The notes: generated from the sequence alone by a model not told the origin. A stretch of DNA of 64,000 nucleotides from Deinococcus cellulosilyticus NBRC 106333 = KACC 11606 (GCF_007990775.1 NZ_BJXB01000009.1:62001-126000); one strand, 5' to 3'. Counted from the first letter of the stretch, positions 16,662 through 26,160 are shown. A program made the numbers and translations.

Positions 16662-16832
16662 ATGACCGAGAAAGAAAACAACCAACAGGGCAAGAGCGGA
16701 GAAACCGGCACCCAGAACACCAACACAGGTGGACACGGCGCAAGTGCCGACACCCACAGCGGCACCCTCAGTGGTCAGCGTGGCAACACCAACCGGACTG
16801 GGGAACAAACCGGGATCAAAGAAGAAAAATAA
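16662..16832 (+). CDS. Small disordered Gly/Thr/Asn-rich protein
   Basis: 56 residues, almost free of hydrophobic residues, rich in Gly, Thr, Asn, Gln and charged residues; no membrane segment or fold expected. AGGAGG stands seven to eight bases before the ATG, and a strong terminator follows, so it looks like a genuine short gene. Such compositions occur in small hydrophilic stress proteins, but no family is recognised. Confidence 0.5.
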   Translation: MTEKENNQQGKSGETGTQNTNTGGHGASADTHSGTLSGQRGNTNRTGEQTGIKEEK

Positions 16833-16847
16833 GCTGCTCTGACTTCA

Positions 16848-16877
16848 GGGGGGCTGGTTTTGTTTTACCAGCCCCCC
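16848..16877 (+). terminator. Strong hairpin terminator
   Basis: GGGGGGCTGGT and ACCAGCCCCCC, 11-bp stem with loop TTTGTTTT, 15 bases after the small protein stop. Confidence 0.7.
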
Positions 16878-17201
16878 GTTGAAAGTCCGCTGTGGACACG
16901 GAAAAAATGCCTGTTTTGGTGCCCGTGCCCTGTTGGGCCGCGCCAATGGAACCCTCCAGCAAAGAGAACATGGATCTAACCGTTGGGCATGGGGTTGCGT
17001 GTTTTTGCATGGAGGCTTCCGATCAAAGAGTGCTCTGTTTTGTAAGGAGTGCAGGATGGGGATTCAGAACGTGAGGATGCGTGATTTGTGGGTAGAGTGT
17101 TGTTTGATTTTACTTGTGAAAATATTATCTTTTTAAGAATACCCTCTTTTGAACATGTGCCCATCTGGTTCTGCTGGACCTGATGCTTTACAATCCAGTG
17201 A
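16878..17201. other. Intergenic region ending in an AraC-gene promoter
   Basis: No convincing gene; the 85-codon plus frame at 16879 lacks a start signal and reads as random sequence. AT-rich DNA at 17100-17150 precedes TACAAT (17189-17194), a -10 box seven bases before the AraC-type ATG, indicating a leaderless transcript. Confidence 0.4.
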
Positions 17202-18062
17202 ATGCCTTCTTCAGGTGCTTCCATCCTGATCAGCAAATTGGACCTTTTTGAAGGTCTGGAGTGGATGAGGATTCAGACAGACCAACACCACTTTGAACCC
17301 CACACCCATGGGCATTTTGTGGTTGGGATGGTGGAAACCGGAGCAGAGCGCTTCATGCACCGGGGCAGCCACCTGCTGGCCCATCAGGGCGACCTGAGCC
17401 TGGTGAACCCAGACGTGGTGCACACCGGTGAGCCTGCTTCACCAGCGGGTTATGTCTATCGGGCTTTTTATCCACAGGCTTCGTTTTTACAAAACATTGA
17501 TCCACAAGGAACTCTCCCCTATTTGCGGTATCCTGTGGTGCATGATCCTGAACTGGTGCAGCGGTTTCTGCACATCCATCAGGAACTGACCAGGCGTTTC
17601 CTGCACTCTGGCCGCAGAGTGGACCTGGGCCTGGAAACAGCCTTGCTTGAGGCCTTCCATCTGCTGCTGCACAGACATGCTGAAAGAAAAGCACACCACC
17701 CCTTTCCTGGGAGTCACAGTGTGGCCCGGCAGGTTCAGGACTTTCTGGAAGCCCACCTGCAGGACCCTGTGCGTCTGGAAACCCTCGCGCAGGTGTTTCA
17801 AATGCATCCTGTCGTGCTGGTGAGGGTCTTCAAGCGACAGTTTGGCCTTCCACCCCATGCCTACCAGAACCAGAGGCGCATTGACCGATCACGCAGCATG
17901 CTCAGGCAGGGCAGAGCGGTGGCAGAAACGGCCCTGGAGCTTGGGTTCTTTGACCAGAGCCACTTCACAAAGCACTTCCGTCGGGTGATGGGGGTGACCC
18001 CGGGTGTGTACCAGAAGGCTGTGGGTGGATGGCAGACGGGTTCAAATCGTCCTATCCCGTGA
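17202..18062 (+). CDS. AraC-family transcriptional regulator
   Basis: 286 residues: N-terminal cupin-type sensor domain (EPHTHGHFVVGMVETGAE, about 25-100) and C-terminal double helix-turn-helix (about 180-275) with the family signature ALELGFFDQSHFTKHFRRVM followed by GVTPGVY. Similar regulators act on amino-acid or drug exporters. The aminotransferase gene starts 54 bases after its stop in the same direction and may be its target or operon partner. Leaderless start (TACAAT, seven bases, ATG). Confidence 0.85.
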   Translation: MPSSGASILISKLDLFEGLEWMRIQTDQHHFEPHTHGHFVVGMVETGAERFMHRGSHLLAHQGDLSLVNPDVVHTGEPASPAGYVYRAFYPQASFLQNIDPQGTLPYLRYPVVHDPELVQRFLHIHQELTRRFLHSGRRVDLGLETALLEAFHLLLHRHAERKAHHPFPGSHSVARQVQDFLEAHLQDPVRLETLAQVFQMHPVVLVRVFKRQFGLPPHAYQNQRRIDRSRSMLRQGRAVAETALELGFFDQSHFTKHFRRVMGVTPGVYQKAVGGWQTGSNRPIP

Positions 18063-18116
18063 ACGACATTTTGCGCTGAAATGGGTGAAGACTTCACCTT
18101 GTTGCAAGGAGCGATC

Positions 18117-19223
18117 ATGAAACTGAACCCTTTCAGGATTGAAGAATTCTACGGCGTGCACGAATTCACCGCCAGTCACATGCTGTCGAGTTCCGATGTG
18201 GAATCCCGCAGCATCCAGGCGTTGCTTCAGCTGGAACCTGATGCCCTTGATGCTTTTTTGAACCTGAAACTCGGGTACACCGAGGCCCCGGGAGCACCCG
18301 AGCTTCGCCAGGAAATTGCCCGACAGTACACCGGGCTGGAGGCCGATCAGGTGCTGGTCTTCTCCTGTGCCGAAGAAGCCATTTTTGTGTTCTATCAGGC
18401 GCTTTTCGGACCTGAGGACCACCTGATGGTGGTGACCCCCTGCTATGAATCCGGACTGGAACTGGCCCGCAGCACCGGGGCAAGCGTGAGCGTGTGGGAG
18501 CGCCAGATGGAAGACGGCTGGGTTTATCATGTGTCAGCTCTGGAGAGACAGCTGCAACCAAACACCCGGGCCATCTACCTGAACACACCCAACAACCCGA
18601 CGGGCACCCAGATGGACCGGGAGACCTTCCAGGATCTGTGTGCACTGGCAGAAGAAAAGGGCATCTGGCTGTTCAGTGACGAAGTGTACCGGGGGCTGGA
18701 ACATGATGCATCCAGCATGCTCCCAGCAGCCTGTGAAGTCACTTTTAAAGGGGTTTCTGTCGGGTCCATGTCCAAGTCTTTTGGACTGCCGGGTTTGCGC
18801 CTGGGCTGGATTGCCTGCCAGGACCGGGACCTGCTGAGAAAACTGCAAAGCTTCAAGTTTTACACCACCATCTGCAACAGCGCACCCAGCGAGTTCCTGA
18901 CCACCCTCGCCCTCAGGCATGCCAGTGAAATCCTGCAGGAGAACCGAAAGCTGGTGCTCAGCAATCTTGCACTGCTGCAGGGGTTCATGCAGCGGCATCA
19001 GGACATGTTCGACTGGGTGCCTCCTCAGGGAAGCCCGATTGCCTTTCCCAGGCTGAAATCTGGAAATGCTTCAGAATTCTGCCGGCAGGTCCTGGAGAAG
19101 ACTGGCATCCTGCTGCTGCCGGGCGAGGTGTACGACCAGCCGGAACACTTCAGAATCGGCTATGGCAGGAAGCACTTTCCGGAGGTGCTGGGCCTGTTTG
19201 AAGGGTTCCTGAAAGGGCATTGA
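18117..19223 (+). CDS. Class I/II PLP-dependent aminotransferase
   Basis: 368 residues. Fold-type I features: LNTPNNPTGT with the substrate-binding Asn, FSDEVYRGL with the Asp that contacts the pyridine nitrogen, SMSKSFGLPGLRLGW with the PLP lysine, and FRIGYGR near the end binding the substrate carboxylate. The amino-acid substrate cannot be read. AAGGAG lies before ATG 18117, which is preferred to the upstream in-frame ATG at 18081. Followed by a long-stem terminator. Confidence 0.85.
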   Translation: MKLNPFRIEEFYGVHEFTASHMLSSSDVESRSIQALLQLEPDALDAFLNLKLGYTEAPGAPELRQEIARQYTGLEADQVLVFSCAEEAIFVFYQALFGPEDHLMVVTPCYESGLELARSTGASVSVWERQMEDGWVYHVSALERQLQPNTRAIYLNTPNNPTGTQMDRETFQDLCALAEEKGIWLFSDEVYRGLEHDASSMLPAACEVTFKGVSVGSMSKSFGLPGLRLGWIACQDRDLLRKLQSFKFYTTICNSAPSEFLTTLALRHASEILQENRKLVLSNLALLQGFMQRHQDMFDWVPPQGSPIAFPRLKSGNASEFCRQVLEKTGILLLPGEVYDQPEHFRIGYGRKHFPEVLGLFEGFLKGH

Positions 19224-19287
19224 GCAGATTCTGGGTCTGTCCAGCACCTCCACGAAGACGATGGACAGAAGCTCACCACGCAGGATG

Positions 19288-19329
19288 CATCAAAACAGCC
19301 CGTGCTCATCGGCTCAGGCTGTTTTGATG
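19288..19329. terminator. Bidirectional-type hairpin
   Basis: CATCAAAACAGCC and GGCTGTTTTGATG, a perfect 13-bp stem with a 16-base loop, between the aminotransferase stop and the convergent GH30 gene. Confidence 0.65.
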
Positions 19330-19417
19330 TGATGAATTGAAATTACGGGTGGATTTTGCTTGTGAATTTTTTATTTTTTGGTGGCAGATGCAGAAGGTGA
19401 TGGTGAAGGGTGACCGC

Positions 19418-20875
19418 TCACCAGAAAACCGTGGCCACTCCAGAGGCGGGCAAACTCTGCTGGATGGACTTGCCGTTCCAGACCATTTTGAAGGTGGCTG
19501 TGCTGTTGCTCTGGTTGAGGACCACCAGGGCTTTTGCGCCATTGGTGTTCCTGAAGGCCACCCCGATGAATTTTCCGTCGCTGGAATCCGTGGTGCCAAT
19601 GCGCACGGCACCGGGCCACACGAAACGGGCAAAGTGTGCAATGGCGTAATACTCTTCGTTGAAGGTCACTGCCCCGCCATTCTGGTTGATGCTGACCACT
19701 CCCCTGCAGTTGGAGCATCCTCCCAGATGGGGGCCTCCGGAGGGATCAAGGGCAAGGCTCCAGAACAAGACCGTTTTGGCCCAGTTCTTGGTGCCTCCAA
19801 TGAAGAGGTTTTGCATGTTCCACTTCATGTTGTCCCCAAAGTTGGTGGCCCAGAGTCCCCCAGAGCACTCGGTCAGGTAAACGCCTTTGCTGGGAAAGGC
19901 GTCTCGCACCCTGCTCATGGCAGCGTTGTTCCCTGCGTAACAGTGCCAGGCGGTGCCTTCGTAGTAGGCCGATCCCTCGTTCAGTACGGCTCTGGGGTAC
20001 CATTCCAGATCCCAGTTGTGGTCCAGGGTCAAAATCTTCACTCCGGTGCCGTTCATGGTGTTGAAGAGGTGGCCCCTCACAAAGTTCAATTCGTCGTACC
20101 ATTCGAATTTGGTGCCTGGGTAACTGCCCGGTTCGTATTGCGGCTCGTTCTGAGGAGACAGGTAATTGAACTTCACCCCCTGGGCATTGTAGGCATCAAA
20201 GGTCTTGCGCAGGTAATTGGCGTAGGTCTGGTAGTGCTCGGGTTTCAGTTTGCCACTGTTGAGGCTTCCACTGGTCTTCATCCAGGCCGGAGGGCTCCAG
20301 GGGGTGCCCATGTAGCGAAGGCTGGAGTTGATGGTCTTTGCCTGTTTCGCCAGGGGGACAATGTAGGTCAGATCATGGACGATGGAGAACCGGGTGAGGT
20401 TTGGATCGGCTGCCCCATCGTTGTAGGTGTAGTGGCTGAGGGCCATGTCACTTCCGCCCAGAGGAATGCGCAGGAAGCTGATCCCGGCATTCCCATCATT
20501 GAACCCGAACAGACTTTGCATCAGGCTGTTGCGCTGAGTGGCGCTCATTTTGTTCCACATCAGCCACCCTGCTGAATCGGTCAGAGAAGCACCAAACCCT
20601 TCCATGGTCTGAAAGGTCTGGCTTTCGTTGATGGTCAGGGTGGAGGGGGTCACATTGCCGTCTGAAACGAAGTTCTTTGTGCCATCCCACGAGATCAGGC
20701 GACTGCGGTCCGGGTGGGTCACCCACACATCCGCGGCTGTGGCCGACTGGGGTCGGAAACCGGGCTCGATCTTTGGAGGGGCAGAAGCCAGATCAACCTG
20801 GGTGTTTGTTCCACAGGCTGTGAGGGCAAGCAGGCTGCAGGTCAGAAGGGCAAGGTGGACCGTTCGTTTGTGCAT
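19418..20875 (-). CDS. GH30 glycoside hydrolase lipoprotein
   Basis: 485 residues with a lipobox (LLALTACG, Cys near residue 21), so probably membrane-anchored on the outside. Glucosylceramidase-like GH30 features: MEGFGASLTDSAGW at the start of the barrel, acid/base E244 in SPQNEP and nucleophile E336 in LTECSG, then a C-terminal beta domain (about 410-485). Family members cleave beta-1,6-glucan, xylan or glucosylceramide; the substrate is not decided here. AAGGAG precedes the ATG. A perfect palindrome 65-92 bases upstream suggests sugar-responsive repression. Confidence 0.85.
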   Translation of the reverse strand: MHKRTVHLALLTCSLLALTACGTNTQVDLASAPPKIEPGFRPQSATAADVWVTHPDRSRLISWDGTKNFVSDGNVTPSTLTINESQTFQTMEGFGASLTDSAGWLMWNKMSATQRNSLMQSLFGFNDGNAGISFLRIPLGGSDMALSHYTYNDGAADPNLTRFSIVHDLTYIVPLAKQAKTINSSLRYMGTPWSPPAWMKTSGSLNSGKLKPEHYQTYANYLRKTFDAYNAQGVKFNYLSPQNEPQYEPGSYPGTKFEWYDELNFVRGHLFNTMNGTGVKILTLDHNWDLEWYPRAVLNEGSAYYEGTAWHCYAGNNAAMSRVRDAFPSKGVYLTECSGGLWATNFGDNMKWNMQNLFIGGTKNWAKTVLFWSLALDPSGGPHLGGCSNCRGVVSINQNGGAVTFNEEYYAIAHFARFVWPGAVRIGTTDSSDGKFIGVAFRNTNGAKALVVLNQSNSTATFKMVWNGKSIQQSLPASGVATVFW

Positions 20876-20939
20876 GAGAACTCCTTTTGGGCCGGGTCGA
20901 CCGGAGAAACCTGTGTCCAGCAGTCACATCAGAAGACAA

Positions 20940-20967
20940 CTCAAAATGTATCCGCTTACATTTTGAG
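20940..20967. promoter_or_regulatory. LacI-type operator-like palindrome upstream of GH30
   Basis: Perfect 11-bp arms CTCAAAATGTA / TACATTTTGAG around TCCGCT. The centre, TGTA-TCCGCT-TACA, resembles LacI/GalR-family operators. No LacI gene is in the window. The rest of 20876-21285 has no gene. Confidence 0.45.
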
Positions 20968-21285
20968 AGCAGGCAGCACAGGGAGGTTGAAAAACCAGAA
21001 ATTCCCACAGGGGCCGTGCTGGTTCTTCTGCTGTACCAGAAAAGTCAGGACATCCAGCTTCATCCAGATGGAAACCAGCGTTTCAATTTGTGCTGTACCC
21101 TGACCTTAACCTCTGTTCCAGAGTTTGTCAAGTGCAAGAAACAACTTCTGCAGAGGCTCTTCCCTCCTTCCGCATCTGGGCATGAACAGCCTTATTTCTC
21201 GTTCCAGAAAAGGCTGGTTTACGCTTAGACAATCCAAATGCTGGCGGAAAGATCTGGTGTTAAGGTTTAATGATTAAAACTCAAA

Positions 21286-21323
21286 GGGTCAGGCAAATGT
21301 ACGCGCATACATCTGCCTGACCC
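21286..21323. terminator. Long hairpin after the flavin monooxygenase gene
   Basis: GGGTCAGGCA-a-ATGTA paired with TACAT-c-TGCCTGACCC around CGCGCA: a 15-bp stem with one mismatch, 24 bases past the stop of the minus-strand gene. The core resembles the GH30 operator but the length and site favour a terminator. Confidence 0.6.
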
Positions 21324-21346
21324 CGCTGTTGCGGTTTCCCCGCGAA

Positions 21347-22366
21347 TCAGGCCTGTGCGGTCAGCGAAAAGGCCTCTGCAATCAACCTGTAGGAGTTCAG
21401 ACGTGCCCTGTGCCTGTCCATGTTGCTGGTGATCATCACCTCTGAGGCCTGCACCATCTGCGAGAGGTCCAGAAGTTGCTCCCTGACCTGCGCAGGGGTT
21501 CCCAGCACCAGGGCTTTACGGTACAGCTGAACAATCTGCTGCTCCTGCTCAGTGTAGGGATAGGCTTTCGCCTCCTCCACCGTTGGAAATGGCTGACTGA
21601 TCCCTCGGGCAAGACGGATGCGCAAGAGGTCCAGAGGGAGGGCAAGTTCTTCTGCGGTCTCGCGGTCTTCAGCACAGATGGCCGCCACCGTCAGGATGGC
21701 ATGAGGGCGCTGCAGGACCCTGGACGGCTGGAAAGCCTGATGGTAAATCTGCATGGCCGGAATCAGTGCTTCTGGACTGAAGTGGTAGGCAAAAGCATAA
21801 GGCAGGCCCAGCCTTGCCGCCATTTCTGCTCCGTAAGTGCTGGACCCCAGCAGATAAAGCGGAGGCAGGGCCACATCTGCAGGGTAGGCCTGTATGCCCT
21901 GGAAGTTGCGATCCTCTGGGAAAGGCCCCTCTCCTGCATAAGCCTGCAGTTCGGCAACTTGCGCCGGGAAGTCGTCTGCAGCAAGGGCCTGGGGGTTGCG
22001 CCTGAGGGCCAGAGCCGTTCTGCGGTCTGTGCCTGGAGCCCGGCCAAGGCCCAGATCAATGCGGCCAGGGTAGAGGGCTTCCAGGGTCCTGAAGTTTTCT
22101 GCGACCCTCAGGGGACTGTGGTTTGGAAGCATGATGCCCCCGGACCCCACCCGAAGGTGACGGGTTTCCCGCGCAATGGCCGCAATCAGGATTTCTGGAG
22201 AGGAACTCGCCACCCCGGCCATGTTGTGGTGCTCGGCCACCCAGTAACGGTGGTACCCCAGCCTGTCTGCCAGTCGGGCCAGTTCCAGTGTGTTCTGCAA
22301 GGCTTGCGGACCCGATGATCCCCGCACCACGGGTGCCAGATCCAGAATGGAAAGTTTCAAGGTCAT
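21347..22366 (-). CDS. Luciferase-like (LLM) flavin-dependent monooxygenase
   Basis: 339 residues of the bacterial-luciferase barrel: SILDLAPVVRGSS at the N-terminus, YWVAEHHNMAGVASSSPE, RVGSGGIMLPNHSPLRVAE and RIDLGLGRAPGTD, which is the pattern of the MsnO8-like subgroup. Uses reduced FMN or F420 with unknown substrate. AGGAGG lies close before the ATG. Single-gene unit ended by a long hairpin. A second LLM protein of another subgroup is at 55775. Confidence 0.85.
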   Translation of the reverse strand: MTLKLSILDLAPVVRGSSGPQALQNTLELARLADRLGYHRYWVAEHHNMAGVASSSPEILIAAIARETRHLRVGSGGIMLPNHSPLRVAENFRTLEALYPGRIDLGLGRAPGTDRRTALALRRNPQALAADDFPAQVAELQAYAGEGPFPEDRNFQGIQAYPADVALPPLYLLGSSTYGAEMAARLGLPYAFAYHFSPEALIPAMQIYHQAFQPSRVLQRPHAILTVAAICAEDRETAEELALPLDLLRIRLARGISQPFPTVEEAKAYPYTEQEQQIVQLYRKALVLGTPAQVREQLLDLSQMVQASEVMITSNMDRHRARLNSYRLIAEAFSLTAQA

Positions 22367-22605
22367 CTGCCTCCTGTTCTCGGCCCATCAAACCATGCAC
22401 TGGAATTTCCCGGGGTGGTGAAACTCACCTTCTTTCGGTGTTGCTCGCTGGTGTCACTCCAAGCCACCTCTCACAGAAGGGGCTCCTTGTTGGTTGAGCA
22501 CGGACAGGCTTCCAGACGGAACGACCTCCTTTTGTTTTGCTACTGTATAATGAATAAAAGTTTAGTAAACAGAATAGAAGTGGCTCTGCCCACTGGAGGA
22601 TGCCC

Positions 22606-23924
22606 ATGCTCAAACAGATGCTCACCCCCCTCATTCTTGTCCCTCTCCTCTCTGCTGCTGCTCAGTCCAGCCCTCCTCCTGCAAACGCCCAGCGTTATTG
22701 CCAGCAACTGGTTCAATCCGTGGACCTGTGGAATGGAGGTCCCGATGGGCAGACAGGCATGGGAGCATACAGACAGGACTTCAACGGATTCTTTCATGTC
22801 AACCTGTCCAGAACCTGGGAACAGCAGCGAGGAAACCGCATCACCTCGGTGGCCCAGGCCAGGGCCATCTACATGAACATCGAAGCCTTCCGCGCCACCC
22901 GAGAACAGCGCTTTCTGCGGGCCGCCCTTGCAGGAACAGACTTTCTGCTGGACCATTTTCGGGACAGCACCCATGGGGGATTTTACTGGGAGGTGGATGA
23001 CACCGGATGGGTCACCTCCCGCAACAAACAGGGATATGGCAATGTCTTTGCCCTTTTCACCCTCGCCCAGCTTTATTCGGTCACCCATGATCCCAGACAC
23101 CTGGAGGCTGCCCGAACACAGCTGAAAGTGCTGGAAAAGCATTTCCTGGACCCCAGGGATATGGGGCTTGTCCTGCCCGGGTTCAATTTTGACTTCAGTG
23201 AACTGGACGGCCACCCCAACATTGACACCTTCACCCATTACTTTGAAGCCCTTCTGGCTTTGCATGATGTGCTGGATGGAAGCGAAAAAGATCATGTTGC
23301 AGGATTGACCAAAGAAGCAGGTCAAGCCCTTGTTGAGGTCCTCTACCAGAACAAGCAGGGACACACCGATCAGGGGTACGTGGCCTACAATTACGACAGC
23401 AAATGGAGTCCTGCCCAGGCCCCTTACACCCGCGCAACCCAGTGGACCACAGCAAGACAGGCCAGCACAGGGCACAACATCGAACTGGCCTATCTGCTCT
23501 CCCGGGCTGTGGAACGGGGATTTGATTCATCGTGGCTCGAAACAGCACGGAAGCTGAAACGGTTTGTGGAGGTGCATTCCCTGAATCCACAAACCGGAGC
23601 CATGCAATTTGAAATCACCGAATACGATGGCACTCCTTCACCTGGGAATCCTGACAATGCGCTGTATGTGTGGTGGGCCAGTTCGGAAGCTGCCCGGGCA
23701 TTTCTGCATTTTGCTGTGGTCCACAAGGATTATTCTCTTGCAGCGTTTCATAAACAAGAGAATTTCATTCAGAACCATTTTGTGGATCAGGAGCATGGGG
23801 GTGGTTCCAGAATGTGGAGGTCGAAACCCTCAAGGTGCCCGACCCGGGCAAAGGCAACATCTGGACCGTCAATTACCATGAAACGATGCTGGCAGCAGAA
23901 GTCCTGCGATTGAACACCCGGTAG
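22606..23924 (+). CDS. AGE-family epimerase/isomerase, exported, frameshifted near the 3' end
   Basis: About 440 residues when repaired. Signal peptide (1-18), then the alpha/alpha-barrel of N-acylglucosamine 2-epimerase-like proteins: GGFYWEVDDTGWV, NKQGYGNVFALF, TGHNIELAYLLSRA. The open frame as given stops at 23913 with a nonsense tail. One base missing in the G5 tract 23797-23801 explains this: a sixth G restores EHGGWFQNVEVETLKVPD and on to TAG 23922-23924. ATG 22606 has GGAGG at the right distance; the ATG at 22600 abuts it. TATAAT at 22546-22551 is a likely -10. A signal peptide is unusual for this family. Confidence 0.7.
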
Positions 23925-23994
23925 CCAGAAGCGATGGGAGCGCAAAAAACCGACTGTGAAGCCTATGGGAACACAACCCTGCTTCGCTGAAAAG

Positions 23995-24024
23995 GTTCCG
24001 CAAGCACAGGATGTCTTGCGGAAC
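23995..24024. terminator. Hairpin between convergent genes
   Basis: GTTCCGCAAG and CTTGCGGAAC, a perfect 10-bp stem with a 10-base loop, lying between the epimerase gene and the convergent gene ending at 24087. Confidence 0.6.
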
Positions 24025-24086
24025 TGAAATGTCCTGTCACTGGTTGATCGAAGGGCAGTCTTGCTGATCAAAGGCCACCTGTGCCC

Positions 24087-24620
24087 TCATTTCCCCGAAC
24101 CGCACTGCATCACCCAGGTGTTCTTGCGGTCATCGTCGTTGAAGAAACCAAAAGTCTCGGTCATGTTCAGGCGGGGAACTTTCAGAACATAGATGGTGCC
24201 GTCCACCCGTCCCTCGGTGGTTTCGAATGGCGGAATGTTGATCTGGTCGAGCACGGTGTAAAAGGTCGGGCTTTTCTTGAATGCGGCAATCCACTGGGTT
24301 TCTTTGGTCTTCAGGTCCTGTTTGCTGCGGCCCGTCAGGTGGTGCAGTTCCCGACTGATGCAGGCCCGGCTGAAACCATTTTCTGTGGCGGCCTGTTTCA
24401 GCTGTTCAAAATAGTACTGGATGACCTGGCTCTGGTACATCTTGCGGCCCGATTCTGGAGCCACACTCTGGAAAGTGAAGGGAAAGCGCACCACACCCTG
24501 GGCAGAGACAAAACTGCTGGTGGGTTGCAGCAGGTGGATGTACTCGGACTGGGCGAGGGCAACAGATGAACTTGCGGTCAGCAGCAGAACAGATGAACGA
24601 ATGAAGGTTGAACGAAACAT
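24087..24620 (-). CDS. Secreted protein of unknown function
   Basis: 177 residues with a clear signal peptide (MFRSTFIRSSVLLLTASSSV, cleavage near ALAQ). The mature part is mixed alpha/beta with two cysteines (one in the CISRELHHL segment, one four residues from the end, CGSGK) that could form a disulphide. No family recognised. A purine-rich GGAAGGA precedes the ATG. Single gene. Confidence 0.55.
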   Translation of the reverse strand: MFRSTFIRSSVLLLTASSSVALAQSEYIHLLQPTSSFVSAQGVVRFPFTFQSVAPESGRKMYQSQVIQYYFEQLKQAATENGFSRACISRELHHLTGRSKQDLKTKETQWIAAFKKSPTFYTVLDQINIPPFETTEGRVDGTIYVLKVPRLNMTETFGFFNDDDRKNTWVMQCGSGK

Positions 24621-24973
24621 GGGAGGTCCTTCCTGAGCACACTTTTGGCTGCTCTTTTTGATGTGCCTTCAGGATAGGAGAGGTGAATGTTCAGTGCTCT
24701 GTCTTTCTGAAAATAGAGGGGCGGGCAGGGCAGGTGCAGGGTCACTGAACGGGCAGTGTCGACTGGGAAAGCCGTCAGCTTTCAGCAGTCAGCACCAGAC
24801 GTGCAGGTACACTTACAATTCAGCCAGACAAAACAGAAGTTTGACCCGGCTGAACATTCAAATCATTTCGTTGCCTTCAGCACGAGCAGCAGACCGACTT
24901 TTGCTGAAGGCTGCTGGCTCACTCCTGATTGCTCTACACCATCCACATGCCCTGCTTTTGCGCTTCCCCGAGG
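24621..24973. other. Intergenic stretch, nothing recognised
   Basis: Upstream region of the secreted protein gene and downstream region of the metallo-hydrolase gene. No convincing frame, palindrome or RNA gene seen. Confidence 0.3.
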
Positions 24974-25948
24974 TCAGAGGGCTTTGCGGCGTCTCATTCG
25001 CACCAGACTGATCCCTGCAGCCAGTGTGAGGGCGGCCACCCCCACCATCTTGAGCACTGGGACGGGTTGCTGTGGGGGCACGTAGGTGGTGCCGCTTTCA
25101 TCTGCCATGGCGCTGTGCCGTACATAGCGGCCTTCTTTTGGCACAGCACGCTCTTGAAAATGCTGCGCGAGGGTGCTCAGGGCCTGTTGCATCTCAGGAC
25201 CTTTCATGGGCTTGCCGTGGCCTGCAGCCACCACTTCAGGGTGAAGCTCTGAGAGGGCCTCTACAGATGTTCTGGCCTGCTTCCAGTCGGGCGTGAAGTA
25301 TTTGGGTGGCCCGGAGATCTCTTCCCTGTAAGTGAGGGCAGAGAAAGCCGATTCCTGTCTGGTGGTCACAAAAGCGTCTCCGACAATCAGGGATCGGTCA
25401 CTTTCCCGGAAAAACGACACATGGCCCGGGCTGTGTCCGGGGGTGTGAATCCACCGCCACTCTGGAAGTCCGGGAACACTCCCATCTTCTGGTAGGGCCT
25501 GAAGGTGCTCAGAGATGTCAATGGGCCGCTTGGGATAGGTGAAAGACATCCACGCCATCATCCCTCCACCCACGGTGGGGTCTGGGGGTGGATAGGAGGA
25601 GGTGCCATTCAGGTAAGGCACTTCCAGTGGGTGGGCGTAAACCGGAACCTCCCACTCTTTCAGCAGGTCACCCAGTGCTCCCCGGTGATCGAAGTGCCCG
25701 TGGGTCATCACAATGGCTGAGGGTTTGACCCCGGGGCCAAAGAGGGTGGAAGCCACCTCCTTGATTTTGGGCGCAGAGGCGGGCATTCCAGCATCGATGA
25801 GGACCCAGCTGTGGTCTGTCGGGTTCTGCACGAAATACACGTTGACGAACAGGATTTTCAGGCCCCAGACATGGGGAGCCACCTCGAAATACATCTGTGC
25901 ATTGGGCTGTACCGAATCCTGCGGTGAAACCTGGATTGATTCTGTCAT
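24974..25948 (-). CDS. Metallo-beta-lactamase-fold hydrolase with C-terminal membrane anchor
   Basis: 324 residues. Metal motif THGHFDHRG (HxHxDH), then HTPGHSPGHVSFF, GDAFVT and AAGHGKPM supply the remaining ligands. A hydrophobic segment near the C-terminus (KMVGVAALTLAAGISLV) followed by RMRRRK would anchor it with the catalytic part outside. Substrate unknown (lactonase, hydroxyacylglutathione-type and others share the fold). ATG 25948 is chosen: TACCCT lies six bases before it with no Shine-Dalgarno, a leaderless start; the open frame continues 12 codons upstream. Confidence 0.75.
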   Translation of the reverse strand: MTESIQVSPQDSVQPNAQMYFEVAPHVWGLKILFVNVYFVQNPTDHSWVLIDAGMPASAPKIKEVASTLFGPGVKPSAIVMTHGHFDHRGALGDLLKEWEVPVYAHPLEVPYLNGTSSYPPPDPTVGGGMMAWMSFTYPKRPIDISEHLQALPEDGSVPGLPEWRWIHTPGHSPGHVSFFRESDRSLIVGDAFVTTRQESAFSALTYREEISGPPKYFTPDWKQARTSVEALSELHPEVVAAGHGKPMKGPEMQQALSTLAQHFQERAVPKEGRYVRHSAMADESGTTYVPPQQPVPVLKMVGVAALTLAAGISLVRMRRRKAL

Positions 25949-26132
25949 GCTTTCAGGGTAGTCCTGTGGTGCAATCCTGGACATAAGAAATCCGACAGTT
26001 GCCCCTGCTGGTCCTGTGAAAGTCAGGTTTCGTTTTTTTCAAATTGCCCGGACCACCTGCATTCTATCGGGTCCTTTTCAAGAAGACATGGACACAAATT
26101 TGTCCGAGTCCCACCTGCTTGGACAGCGCACC

Positions 26133-26160
26133 TTGACTCCTGGCACAGAATGCAGATAAT
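26133..26160 (+). promoter_or_regulatory. Promoter of the galTK operon
   Basis: TTGACT, 16 bases, GATAAT, about 140 bases before the galT ATG. No clear operator seen in the 25949-26299 leader. Confidence 0.45.

Noticed and set aside
16879..17136. 85-codon plus-strand frame
   Set aside because: Starts inside the terminator's shoulder, no ribosome site, Cys-rich random-looking sequence.
19337..20575. 412-codon plus-strand frame over the GH30 gene
   Set aside because: Antisense to a lipoprotein gene with intact catalytic residues.
21286..21323. Second copy of the GH30 operator (TGTA-N6-TACA core)
   Set aside because: It is part of a 15-bp stem just after a gene's stop and is better explained as a terminator.
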